DNA of 64,000 bases from Lepas anatifera. Its lineage: Eukaryota; Arthropoda; Thecostraca; Lepadidae. Shown here piece by piece: positions 34,028-44,968 of the stretch. How positions within the stretch are numbered: position 1 is the first letter of the stretch; each line of letters opens with the position of its first letter. Position numbers and translations under genes: made by a program. Where the stretch lies: contig JAOTON010002068.1 of NCBI GenBank assembly GCA_034440635.1, forward strand, positions 189,001 to 253,000, in the 5' to 3' direction. The notes below the pieces were generated by a model. It had not been told where the DNA came from, searched no databases, and worked only from the letters and a program-made list of their open reading frames with translations.

Positions 34028-34031
34028 AGGA

Positions 34032-34323
34032 TGCGGTGCTTACCCTCTCGCAGTGTGATGGCGATGTAGGAGGCGGTGCTTACCCTCTCGCAGTGTGATG
34101 GTGTGGTAGGATGCGGTGCTTACCTTCTCGCAGTGTGATGATGTGGTAGGAGGCGGTGCTTACTCTCTCGCAGTGTAATGGCGAGGTAGGAGGCGGTGCT
34201 TACCCTCTTGCAGTGTGATGATGCGATAGGAGGCGGTGCTTACCCTCTCGCTGTGTGATGAAGTGGTAGGAGGCGGTGCTTACCCTCTCGCAGTGTGATG
34301 ATGTGGTAGGAGGCGGTGCTTAC
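34032..34323. repeat. 40-bp minisatellite, exon-proximal block (8 units)
   Basis: Units of exactly 40 bp in register from 34041 to 34321. On the minus strand the unit is the last 34 coding bases of the adjacent exon (TASYHIITLRE plus one base) and the first six intron bases GTAAGC. Thus it is an array of duplicated exon ends, each with a donor site. Because 40 is not a multiple of three and GGGTAA gives a stop, using a distal donor would break the protein. Confidence 0.95.
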
Positions 34324-34541
34324 CCTCTCGCAGTGTGATGATGTGGTAGGAAGCGGTGCCCGGCTGCGACGCGCCGATGCCGTTGACGGACGTCACCCGG
34401 AAGCTGTAGGCGGTAAAGGGACGGAGGCCGCGTACCACGAAGGCGGTAGAGTTGCCGGTGGTCAGGATCGGCCGGTCTGCCCACACACCACCCTCGCCTT
34501 CGCTGCAAACGAACACCCACACCTGCCAGCGCCACCATGTC
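34324..34541 (-). CDS. FN3-domain exon (Sidekick-like adhesion protein), upstream exon
   Basis: Minus-strand translation contains WADRPILTTGNSTAFVV, RGLRPFTAYSFRVTSVNGIG and ASQPGTASYHIITLRE. This is the second half of an FN3 domain, with the L-P-T-Y-FRV-VN-G core and the short linker to the next domain. The donor is CGAGAGG|GTAAGC, leaving phase 1, which fits the exon at 3695-3882. The upstream boundary is uncertain: an acceptor CTTACAG at 34542 or TTTGCAG at 34503 are both possible. Family members are membrane adhesion receptors of synapses and epithelia; I infer this from the domain style only. The exon is GC-rich. Confidence 0.65.
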
Positions 34542-34848
34542 CTGTAAGCCGCCGCCGCTCACCAGCCGCCCGGCAGCTGATCCGACCAGCAAACCGGCAC
34601 CAACGGATACAGGTACACTAGGGTGTTTCAGCCCACTATAGTAAAAAATTGCTTGGAACTAAGTCATATCGACTTTCCCCCAGCTCTATACGTAAAACTG
34701 AACCGATTGACACCCTTAAAAGGAGAATAAAAGGACATTTAGAGGTCGCGCATTTTTACCACCAAAAACCATTACATTTGAAAGAGGCGCATTCTTTCTT
34801 GGTGCGCTTGGGTAGAGCCCTCCGATGGAGTTCCACCACCCTTAGCAG

Positions 34849-35034
34849 CTACTGCTTCTGCTTCACGTTCTTGACGAATCCGTTGAACCTCTTGATGAGG
34901 GCAATCTCCCTTTCCCACTGTTTTTGTCTTGAGTAGAAAGTTAGAGTCGTTGTGGCATCCCATTTGATATAATGATCCTTCCCATATGTAGAAGGAGTAT
35001 CGCAAGAGATTCGGCGCATATTTTCTAAATTCAA
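34849..35034 (-). pseudogene. Penelope-like element C-terminal fragment
   Basis: Minus-strand frame with DHYIKWDATTTLTFYSRQK and then REIALIKRF. The same HYIKWDATTTLTF...RQKQ string is encoded by the plus strand at about 35278-35340. It matches the region after the GIY-YIG core of Penelope-like proteins. Truncated on both sides. Confidence 0.65.
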
Positions 35035-35480
35035 CGTAAGAACATATTTTAAGCCACATCAAACGATCAAACAATTACTGGTCAAACGAAAGGACAGGAT
35101 AGACAACCGAAAAAAACAGGCCCAGTATACAAGATGGAATGTAATGACTGTCCAAAAATATACATTGGAGAAAGCAATAGGATGATGGAAGTCCGACAAG
35201 ACGAACACCGAAAGTCCGAGGGTCAATTGACGAGAGAGCAGCGGAGGCCACAGCGGAACATTCATTCAAGAAGGATCATTATATCAAATGGGACGCCACA
35301 ACCACTTTAACTTTCGACTCAAGACAAAAACAGCGGGAAATAAAATAGGCAATTTACATCCAAACCACCACGGAACCAAAAATGAAAAGAAATATCGGCA
35401 AAGTTACCATCTTCTCTGGATTTTTGGACCTCTTAAAACACCAGTCAAACAAGAGATTGAATTGAAAAATAACACGTGTT
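35029..35480 (+). pseudogene. Penelope-like GIY-YIG endonuclease fragment
   Basis: Plus-strand translation gives FKPHQTIKQLLVKRKDRID, then GPVYKMECNDCPKIYIGE, then VRQDEHRKSE. The CxxC followed by YIGE is the Penelope GIY-YIG signature. A frame change near 35225 is needed to reach HYIKWDATTTLTF and the terminal TTEPKMKRNIGK. It belongs to a different subfamily from the 14042-16644 element (YKMECNDC against YSIQCSCS). Head-to-head with the fragment at 34849-35034. Confidence 0.8.
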
Positions 35481-35764
35481 TAGAGCTAATAATTCTGAAA
35501 TTATTCGTCATGTTCATAGCTAAGATTGTTATTTCAAAGTGTACCCTGTCTTCGTGTTTTTCGCTTAGGTTCATGTCATAGTGTTATCTTCATCCCCCTT
35601 TACAACGGGGGCAGGATGCTCCCGAAACCGGTCGGGTTTTATACTCAGGCTAGTCATTGTGCAGAAATAAATGTTTTACTTAATTTGAAGAATATTTCAG
35701 ATGTGAAATAGAAAACCAAGCAAAAGAAAACCAGCGCCAGTATCAGTGTGGAAATGTGTACATT

Positions 35765-35910
35765 CACAGGCGTAGGAACAGGGGGGCAGGGGGCCCATGC
35801 CCCCCAATGTTCTTGATTCTTAACCCTTAACCGTATGGCATTGACTGGAAAGAAATAACTTCCAAATGCACCTTGGCCTCCCCAATATTCTGGAAGTTCC
35901 TACGCTTATG
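35765..35910. mobile_element. hAT-like MITE, 146 bp
   Basis: Begins CACAGGCGTAGGAACAGG and ends GTTCCTACGCTTATG. The flanks are TGTACATT (35757-35764) and CGTACATT (35911-35918), 7 of 8 bases identical. A partial relative of its right half lies at about 40715-40815. Confidence 0.75.
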
Positions 35911-36179
35911 CGTACATTTGAACATTTGATAAAAAGTTGCAAAAAGGCGCGACCTCAAAATGTCATCGAAATACATGGAAATTTCGCACAGAAACCTGTA
36001 AGCAGATGAGGTTTGAGGGGAACATCGATATGCGTCAAAATATTGCATTTTGGAACAATGAAACACCCTAAGGTACACGTACTAATACGTGGAGTAATCT
36101 AGCAGTGATTCATTAGACTCAATGAGACAATTTTTCACTCCCTAAAGAAGTAAAGTGGTCGTATGTATATTTGTCCTCT

Positions 36180-39100
36180 GGGGCATTCCAGGACAGATCG
36201 ACCAAGGCTTGACACCACCATATCTAGAAAAAAACTGAAACTTCGTTTCCGGGGTAGTTTTGGGCCAGAAACACGCCTGTGAGAATCTTAGCCCCCTCCG
36301 ACCAACGGTGACCGAGTTATAGCCCGAGGCATTTTCGGGAGGTCACCTTGTAGACTCATCTTTGATGCTTCATAACTCCAAAACGCATTGCCTGATTAAA
36401 AAGTTTTGTATATCATTGAACTTTTCTTGAACTATACTTTATTTTGAAAAAATTCAAAATTTGAAAATTTTTGACTTTGATTTTGTTTGACATTTTCTTT
36501 TTGACCTAGCTTGACCTTTTCGCAGTTGAAATTGCCCTTTTAGACACCTCAACAAATTTTATTCGTAAAATATCTTTCGATAAAAGAAAATAAAAATGCG
36601 TTTTTGCTATAAGTTTCACATTTTTAGCACCTAAGGTAGGTATGCAGACGGTTTTTCACCACTGCGGTAGTACAGCCTTATCTTTAACGCCGCAAACAAA
36701 GCGATTGCTTTTGTAATCGGTTGCTTACAATCATATGGCATTGTCTTTACGAAATTTTCATCGTGCAAGTGTCAAAATATATGACAATTAACACGCGCCC
36801 ACACAAGGGGGTGCGCAACCGGCCTCTTCGGGTTTCCACAGGTAGTAAAAAACACCTTCGCGCAGCGCCACCGTACTTCATGTACCTCTAACTCGAAATT
36901 TTTGCAGCTTCTGGAAAATTTTTAGGTCTGGGTCATACCAGGTCAGACTGCCAACCCAGGTCAACAGACCTAACCTCGAAAAAAACTTTGGGAGGCGCAT
37001 CAATAATATCAAATTTAGCCTATCGTGGTTAGATTCACATTACATAGTAAGGTCACCGAGCAAGATAATTTTTCGCAGCAGGATTTCTATATCGATAACC
37101 GGGAGCAGGGTGAGGGTCATGATCTTTCCATTAGAAATGCATGGGGCAATTGGTAAATTTTGATAACTTGCGAGAATTGAGAATTGCTGAGAATTGCGAT
37201 TTAGGTTTTATTTTTACGTTGTCGTGTCTGACTTGCCACTGCAGTTTAACCTATTTCCGGCAGGGGGGCTAATATTGCCCCCTAAGGTTTTTCAAGAATA
37301 TCTCCGAAACGGCTTGCGATAGAACTTTGAAACTTCCTGACTTTTCCTAAAACTAGTACAGGCAGGTTTTCTGAAATTGTCAATATTATATATTTACCAG
37401 GGGCGGAGCTATGGCTGGGTTTTTGGGGAGGTTCTATCCACAAACCAGTATTATCGTATGCGATGGGTTCTTTGTAAAATGAAGCCGTCTCTGCTGATCC
37501 TGATACCAGTTATATGGTTTTATTATATCATTTTTTATGTGAGATGATAGTGCATTCACAATTGTCACTATTTGTATTCATCAGGGGCGGTTAGCAGTTC
37601 AAAATGGAGGGAATGTTATCAAGAAGGACTAAACGTTAGTAAGTGAGAAGACTGCTTACAGCCGTGCCAGGGCGAATACAATTGGGTATATGAAAATTCA
37701 AAATAGTTATAACCAAATTCTAGATTACCAGAGGCGTGTCAGTCACTACACATTTTCAAAATGCATATTCCCAGCCAGTATCACCGCCGCGACTCAATAT
37801 CGTTGTATATTAAAAATGTGTTTCCAATCACCCCCACCCGCCCCCCCACGACGAGTCCTTGATCCGCCTATGTCACCCCTTTCCCAGAGCTGCCATGGGA
37901 GGGTAAAAATTATCAGAAATAAATTTCAACTAGTCGAGGGACTAATATACTCATGCATACCACTGCATATTGTTGGGATGTTTTTACCCCACTGTTTTAC
38001 CTTACTGCATCCGCCCCTGATGAGTTTTTCACTTTTTTATTTATTTATGTGTCAAAGATGCCAAGAGTATATCACGGCTTCTAATCCGCGTAACAAAAAC
38101 TTTTTAGGTTGTATATATTTCCCTCATAGTCCTGGTCCTGGAACTGCCATTGAATTTCGAATTTTTGCGTAACTCGAGTATATGACAATTTTGGGTCAAT
38201 TATTTGTAAATCTGAACTAGTTTTGTGAAAATCGTACAACAGAGACAAGGGTTATGGAAAATCTAAAAATACACAAAAATTGTATATTTTGCACGACTTT
38301 CCCTTAAAAATCAAAATTTTGAAATTTTCTTTTTCAAAATAAAGTTTAGCGTCAGGGAATCTATAGACTTTGAATTTTCAAAATCGGCCGGTTAGATTAC
38401 GAGATCTTAGGGGGCCGATATTGCCCCCTGCCGAAATGGGGTGCGGGCCTGACGGAAATAGGGTTAATTAATATTCTTTTTACCATGCAGAACTAGGCCT
38501 GGCTCTAGGTCAAAGCAGGTTAATTTTGACATTTGACTAGGCAATATTATAATATACATAATCCGTTTCGGCTCAACAAGAGTGTTCCAATGGTGCTGAA
38601 CATTTCTTTCTACGGCTCTCCTCTGTCACCTATTATGCCACAAAATTTAGGTTTCCACTTAGTTCCTGTAAGAAATACTGTGACCTCGAGCAGCCTGAAA
38701 GGTGACACGACCAAACCATTGTATATAACATATCCGGTAGTGATTAAAACTGGCTATTTAGCGGCATCACTCCCAGTGCACTGTGTCATTATTTATCTGG
38801 GATTCTGGGATCCGTGTCAGCTATGAAATGATCACTTTGTAAAAATATAATGAGGCAACCGGTTCAAGTGACAAAGTCGTATGTGTTACAATTTCAGGAC
38901 ATTTTTTCACATATATGAGCAGATTCAGATTACTTTTTGGGAATGAAAGCCTTTCAGACAAGTTTGTTTACATTGCATGAATCCTCTCAAACGTATGCTG
39001 TGCTGCACTGGGTCACCTTGTATTGATACTATTTTTCCATCTCCGGGAACGATGTAAGTGTGTGGGTTAGTGGTGTTCATATGATAAGTTATACTTGCTT

Positions 39101-40253
39101 CAATTATGGATAAAGTCGCAACATCTTTGTAAATTTTCGTTTAAGGCTGAAAGGTCCATTATTAATAAGTTCATTTGCCCTCGTCTCCCCCAAACAATGG
39201 ATCGTTTTCTATCACTTTTAATGGCTGCAATTTTTATTTTTATAAATATTGTCTAAGTTGTTCCCAGTTCAGTTTTATGAGTAGGTGTCTCACTAGAGTC
39301 ATCAAGGGGCTTTTTCATAGAACCCCACCCCACCACCCAAACGAGCAACTCCCACGATGAAGTGTTAATCAAGGAACCAAAGTTGAAGGTCCCACAAGGC
39401 ATAACGACGACCGTCTACCTCAGGTCACCCCCTCACCAGTCAGTTGCCAGCTGGCCTTCAGTATTTACAGTGCCTACCACCTCCCAGTTGACCTAAATTA
39501 TTTTTCTAGAAGTCGCAAAATGTTGTGTTAGAGGTGCATGGAGTACGGTGGCGCTGCACGAAGGTGATTTTTTTACTACCTGTAGAGACCTGAGGAGGCC
39601 GGTTGCCCACCCCCTCGGGTGGGCGCGTGTTAATTGTCATAAATTCTGACACTTGCACGATGAAAATTTCGTAAAGACAAAGCAATATGATTGCCAGCAA
39701 CCGATTACAAAAGCAATCGCTATGTTTGCGGCGTTAAACATAAGGCTGTACTACCGCAGTGGTGAAAAACCGTCTGCTTACCTACCTTAGGTGCTAAAAA
39801 TTTGAAACTTAGAGCAAAAACGCATTTTTTATTTTTTGTATCGAAAGATATTTTATGAATAAAATTTTTTGAGGTGTTTAAAAGGGAATTTTCAACTGCG
39901 AAAAGGTCAAGTTAGGTCAAAAAGAAAAGGTCAAACAAATTAAAAGTAAAAAATTTTAAATTTTGAAATTTTCTTTTTCAAAATAAAGTATCGTTCAAGA
40001 CGAGTTCAATGATATACAAAACTTTTTAATCAGGCAATGCGTTTTGGAGGTATGAAGCATCAAAGATGAGTCTACAAGGTGACCTCCCGAAAATGCCTCG
40101 GGCTATAACTCGGTCACCGTTGATCGGAGGGGGCTAAGATTCTCATAAGCGTGTTTCTGGCCCAAAACTACCCCGGAGACGAAGTTTCAGATTTTTTCTA
40201 GACATGGTGGTGTCAAATTGAAATATTTTTGTCGTTTTGTCCTGGAATGCCCC
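36180..40253. mobile_element. long-TIR DNA element, 4-bp TSD (CTCT), with nested insert
   Basis: Same family as 31161-34027 but reversed. The ends are GGGGCATTCCAGGACA and TCCTGGAATGCCCC, and CTCT is duplicated at 36176-36179 and 40254-40257. Without the nested 37250-38463 insert its length is about 2.86 kb, like its sister. The TIRs are about 780 bp. The central part matches the sister element in reverse complement, including CAAATGTCAAAATTAACCTG (minus). No transposase. Confidence 0.85.
37250..38463. mobile_element. nested TTAA-flanked element
   Basis: Ends CCTATTTCCGGCAGGGGGGC and (reversed) CCCTATTTCCGTCAGG, with TTAA on both sides (37246-37249 and 38464-38467). The sister element near 32940-32965 shows the uninterrupted site (reversed GCAGTTTGATTAATATTC), which proves that this is an insertion. 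TTAA duplication and CCY termini suggest a piggyBac-like mover. The 160-codon frame at 37690-38172 has no transposase motif. GGGGCGG runs near 37398 and 37583 may mark further small insertions. Confidence 0.8.
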
Positions 40254-40257
40254 CTCT

Positions 40258-41825
40258 ACCACAGCACTTACCCTACCCACCGATTACTCTAACCTTATCG
40301 TTTAGTTTCACCTGAATTACCTCTCAAATATGCTTAAATGACACTAATTACCACTTATGGACACCAAAAATACACAGGTTTAACCCTTATGATACCCCCT
40401 CACTGAACAAGTTTTTACTCCCTGCAGGAGTAACCTCCTTCTTTACACCCATTTTACCCCCTGTTTACGCTCACCTTAACTTGAAAAATACAAAAAATAC
40501 GCCAGCTCCATCTGTTAGTTATCCCCAATGACACCATCAATACCTCATCGTTACACCTAATATGCACACGCTGGCGGATCTAGGGAGGGGGAGGTAGGGA
40601 AATTGCCCCCTCCCCTCAAACCCCCGCTTTTCTAAAAAAAACACATTTTTTCCACGATTTTCGGCCCCTTACCCCTTCCTCCAAAAGTCGGCCTAGCTCC
40701 ACCCCTGGATACCCCTGGATCTTAACCATTATCCTTATGGCACTGGATGGAAATAAATAGCTTTGAAATGGATGTTAGCCCCCTTGCAATATTCGAGACG
40801 CTCCTACACCTAGGTAAGAATGGGTATGCAATCAAAAATACAATGAAAAAATATGCTCAGTTACTGGGAACGCCCGTCCGCCACCCCGCCAGTATTCAGA
40901 TATGTTCTCACTATAGTTTTTAGGGTACCTATTGTTAATGTTGATACCCAATTTTTGTGGAAATAATTTCAGCTTGGACACTGATCTATTTTCTTAAGAT
41001 TCTTGCTTCATTTTATATTCTCCTACCATGCAAATATTTATATGTGAATCCCAAAACAGAGCATTGATACATAGGACATACCAACGTTGCCACGCCTTCC
41101 TCTTAATTCACACTGTCTTGCCCATTCAGGAGAGGTATTTGGCTTGTTTCAACATCAAAAAGAGAAAATGATTGTTTGAAAATATTTTCAATATAATATA
41201 GATAATATCACTTAGTAATTACAATAAAAATGGCAACGTTCACGCTACCAATGATAACTGCACCCTGCGTATATGAACTGCACCCAAGATGGCGGCAGAT
41301 CGCGCAATTCAACAGGGTACCGTTGGTGTAAGAACGTGGTAGCGGTAGTGTCATATCGGAGTAATATGTGCAGCAACAATAGCGTATGGAGTGGATTATC
41401 CAAGGGCCTTTCTGGTGTAAAATGGCAGTAACTATGCATTTTGATATGTGACAGTATCCAGAAAGTATCAGTGTGAACAAATACTCCCGTTGAATGGGCT
41501 TCAGCCCCACTTACACCGCAATTATTCCACCGAGGTATTATTTATCATTGCTAAGTCGGGAGCAGCAGTGTGATATGGATCGAGATGAAGTGTATGCTGA
41601 GAGTGAAAACTTTTTTCTGTGCTATATATTTTTTGTTACGGAAAACTTTGGAAATCAGGTTTCCCGAGAAGTCAATACAACATAGGGTACTTTTCGGTGT
41701 CCAATTCATTCATCGATGCATGTATACACAGTTGGAAAACCTTACAGATATCCCATTCTAATATGACGACACCCAAGTGTTTGCAGCTAGTCATCAAAAG
41801 CCCGCGAGTGTGGCCCGTTTTTGCA
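40258..41825. other. non-coding, small MITE-like pieces
   Basis: About 40573-40709 is bounded by CTGGCGGATCTAGG and CCTAGCTCCACCCCTG, which look like hAT MITE ends, but I find no matching duplication. About 40715-40815 resembles the right half of 35765-35910. Nothing else recognised. Confidence 0.4.
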
Positions 41826-44514
41826 TGTATATTAGGCCATGTCGTGATCACCACTTTTTCACAGGATCTTTGATTTCCGGGTGTTTTCTGATGTATTAAT
41901 GGTCGCTGATCACGATTTTCTGGTCGAAAATGTCGAATTCGAAAAATATTTGCCCGCGCAAGCCGTTTGAAATTCTTCCGGTTTGCCAAAATTTCGATGT
42001 TTTCATATCTCACGGACAATAAAATGCAACTTATGTATGGAAAGGGCCACAGAACTTTTAAACCATTGAATGTGAACAATTTGAAACCTTTTTTGACTCC
42101 TTAAAATATATACTTGCCTGATAAAGTACCGTGGAAAGACGGGGATGTTTGAGCTTAAAAGATGATAATAGATGGCGCGCATGACGCAGCCGTCAATCAC
42201 TGTCCCGCTACGTCGCTTATGTCAAGAAGCTATTAGCCAAAGGAGCTGGATATAGGATTTGAGTCTATTATGGATTCGATGAATGAACATTTACCTTCAC
42301 AAGATGATCTAGATTTCTCTCGCTTGCAGTTTTAAATATTATTGGTAATGGTTGCTTTCAAAGCAGGTACAATTAAGATCAGCCAGCCATATATAGATTA
42401 GGTATCTAAGTATGTAGTCACTGCGGATCAATTTCAAGTATAAAAATGTATGCAAGAGCCAGTCGATTATATTTAGATTAGTCTTGCTATCACTAGCAAG
42501 GAGAATACCGCATTTCGGGAAAAATGAAGCTACACCACACCTAGCGCCGCCGTCAAGCCATGTATGCTGCCGCTTAACCAGCTCTCGACTGGGGCTGACG
42601 TTGTTGGTCACATTATGATGCTGCAGCTTGAAGAGATGGAGGCCAGAGAAGTGGACCAATTTCACGTTTCAATAGCTTGAAAATTCGAACCGACCGCTGA
42701 TGAAGTTACCGAGACTTACAGAAGAGCATCTGTGACAGCAAGAAACAAGTACAAAGTTCGCTGTGAAATAAGGAAGCATTGTAACCTGAAGGAAGAGATC
42801 AGAAGGCGCCTACAAAACATGAAGATATTTAAGTATGGACAAAGCATGACAACATTGTTTGACATATAAAGCAGAGTTTTACCATCAAAGGCATCGGCAA
42901 ACAGAACATTTCTGGAACACCAGCGAGAAGCACAGAAGTTATATCTTTGTGGCTTGGATGCAGTCGTGACGGACCATTGGAGACGGCAGCAGCTGCGGCA
43001 AGCCACTGCTGCTGCCGCCAATAAGGTCTGATCGAGAAGCCGGCTCGTCCGCATTCGAGCACAATAATATGACAATCACCCGGACAAGTCTACAAACCAC
43101 TTCCGTGTAGCATTTAAAAATAAGTTTTCCTTCCGAGATTGACTTATGCCTGCCAGAGCCTGTTCGCGTGCGGCGTCTGTCAGCAGCTGGTGTGATGCTA
43201 CAAATAGGAAGCTCGCTGCTGCATATACCACCATCGGTCGCTGTCAATGGTGCCGTTGCGTTCTGACGCAGCTTCAGCTCCGTCAGAACGCAACATCCGG
43301 AGAACTCCTGGTAGCCACAACAACAGCAGCAGTGGCTTGCCGCAGCTGCTGCCGTCTCCAATGGTCCGTCACGACTGCATCCAAGCCGCCAAGATACAAC
43401 CTCTGCGCTTCTCGCTGGTCTTCCAGAAATGTTCTGTTTGCCGATGCCTTTGATGGTAAAACTCTGCTTTATATGTCAAACAATGTTGTCATGCTTTGTC
43501 CATGCTTACAATATCTTCATGTTTTGTAGGCGCCTTCTGATCGCTTCCTTCAGGTTTAAATGCTTCCTTATTTCACAGCGAACTTTGTACTTGTTTCTTG
43601 CTGTCACAGATGCTCTTCTGTAAGTCTCGGTAACTTCATCAGCGGTCGGTTCGAATTTTCAAGCTAACGTGAAATTGGTCCACTTCTCTGGCCTCCATCT
43701 CTTCAAGCTGTAGCATCATAATGTGACCAACAACGTCAGCCCCAGTCGAGAGCTGGTTAAGCGGCAGCATACATGGCTTGACGGCGGCGCTAGGTGTGGT
43801 GCAGCTTCATTTTTCCCGAAATGCGGTATTCTCCTTGCTAGTGATAGCAAGACTAATCTAAATATAATCGACTGGCTCTTGCATACATTTTTATACTTGA
43901 AATTGATCCGCAGTGACTACATACTTAGATACCTAATCTATATATGGCTGGCTGATCTTAATTGTACCTGCTTTGAAAGCAACCATTACCAAAAATATTT
44001 AAAATTGCAAGCAAGAAAAATCTAGATCATCTTGTGAGGTAAATGTTCATTCATCGAATCCATAATAGGCTCAAATCCTATATCCAGCTCCTTTGGCTAA
44101 TAGCTTCTTGACATAAGCGACGTAGCGGGACAGTGGTTGACGGCTGCGTCATGCGCGCCATCTATTATCATCTTTTTAAGCTCAAACATCCCCGTCTTTC
44201 CACGGTACTTTATCAGGCAAGTATATATTTTAAGGAGTCAAAAAAGGTTTCAAATTGTTCACATTCAATGGTTTAAAAGTTCTGTGGCCCTTTCCATACA
44301 TAAGTTGCATTTTATTGTCCGTGAGATATGAAAACATCGAAATTTTGGCAAACCGGAAGAATTTCAAACGGCTTGCGCGGGCAAATATTTTTCGAATTCG
44401 ACATTTTCGACCAGAAAATCGTGATCAGCGACCATTAATACATCAGAAAACACCCGGAAATCAAAGATCCTGTGAAAAAGTGGTGATCACGATATGGCCT
44501 AATGTATATGTCGA
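41826..44514. repeat. giant palindrome, arms ~1.18 kb, spacer ~0.3 kb
   Basis: The left arm (about 41826-43018) and right arm (about 43330-44514) are near-identical reverse complements. For example, CATTGAATGTGAACAATTTG on the left has its inverse CAAATTGTTCACATTCAATG on the right. The same frame starting MFTFNGLKVLWPF is read from each arm. The spacer contains GTTCTGACGCAGCTTC and its own inverted piece. The outer ends fade near TATTAGGCCATGTCGTG. I found no sure target duplication. Probably a long-TIR transposon like 44750-48489. Coding-like strings (ARNKYKVRCEIRKHCNLK) are present, but no family is recognised. Confidence 0.85.
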
Positions 44515-44968
44515 ATGTCACGGGTATGCCCGGATATCTGAATATGACTATGCTGCAGACCGGAGAACACACCTTCGGCGAGACGGGGAGCCTGAATAAA
44601 AAGAGAATGGGAAGACCCGAAAGCAGTCGCGACTTTCAAACCTTAGGACATATCCTCAGGAATTGTAAAAATATAATATTGCAGATACATCCGGGAATGA
44701 CACTACATTTGTATTAGTCAATATCTCAAACAACAGAAATATGCAGTACTAGAGTGTCCCAAAATTAACAAAGTTTTAAAAGTTGGTGTTTACCTTTCTT
44801 TTTCCCGTTGAGTGTGACCTGAAACGAAATTGTGCAAAAAATCAGGTATTTAAATTAATATTTGACCCCAGCGCAAATCGCTTGAAGTTTTACCCATAGC
44901 TCCCTATGGAGACTGCAACGCTTGAACACGAACTATTTCGGTATTTCCATCGTAATGCAGGACTACAG

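Larger units (their letters stand above)
3883..34323 (-). other. inferred ~30-kb intron between the two FN3 exons
   Basis: Inferred from phase-compatible splice sites: donor GTAAGC at 34318-34323 (minus strand) and acceptor TTTTCCAG at 3883-3890. It contains nearly all element types described below. No third convincing exon was found inside, although a GC-rich segment at about 10030-10160 was considered. Confidence 0.5.

Noticed and set aside
34316..34621. Plus-strand frame of 101 codons over the FN3 exon
   Set aside because: Antisense to the FN3 exon, running into the minisatellite; the minus strand has the domain and splice sites.
36180..40253. Long inverted arms as LTRs of a retrovirus-like element
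   Set aside because: The arms are inverted, not direct; there are no gag/pol motifs, and the duplication is 4 bp with no TG..CA ends.
41672..42079. 135-codon minus-strand frame repeated at 44255-44599 on plus, as a duplicated gene
   Set aside because: Part of the palindrome arms; no domain or conserved pattern recognised, so the duplication reflects the repeat only.
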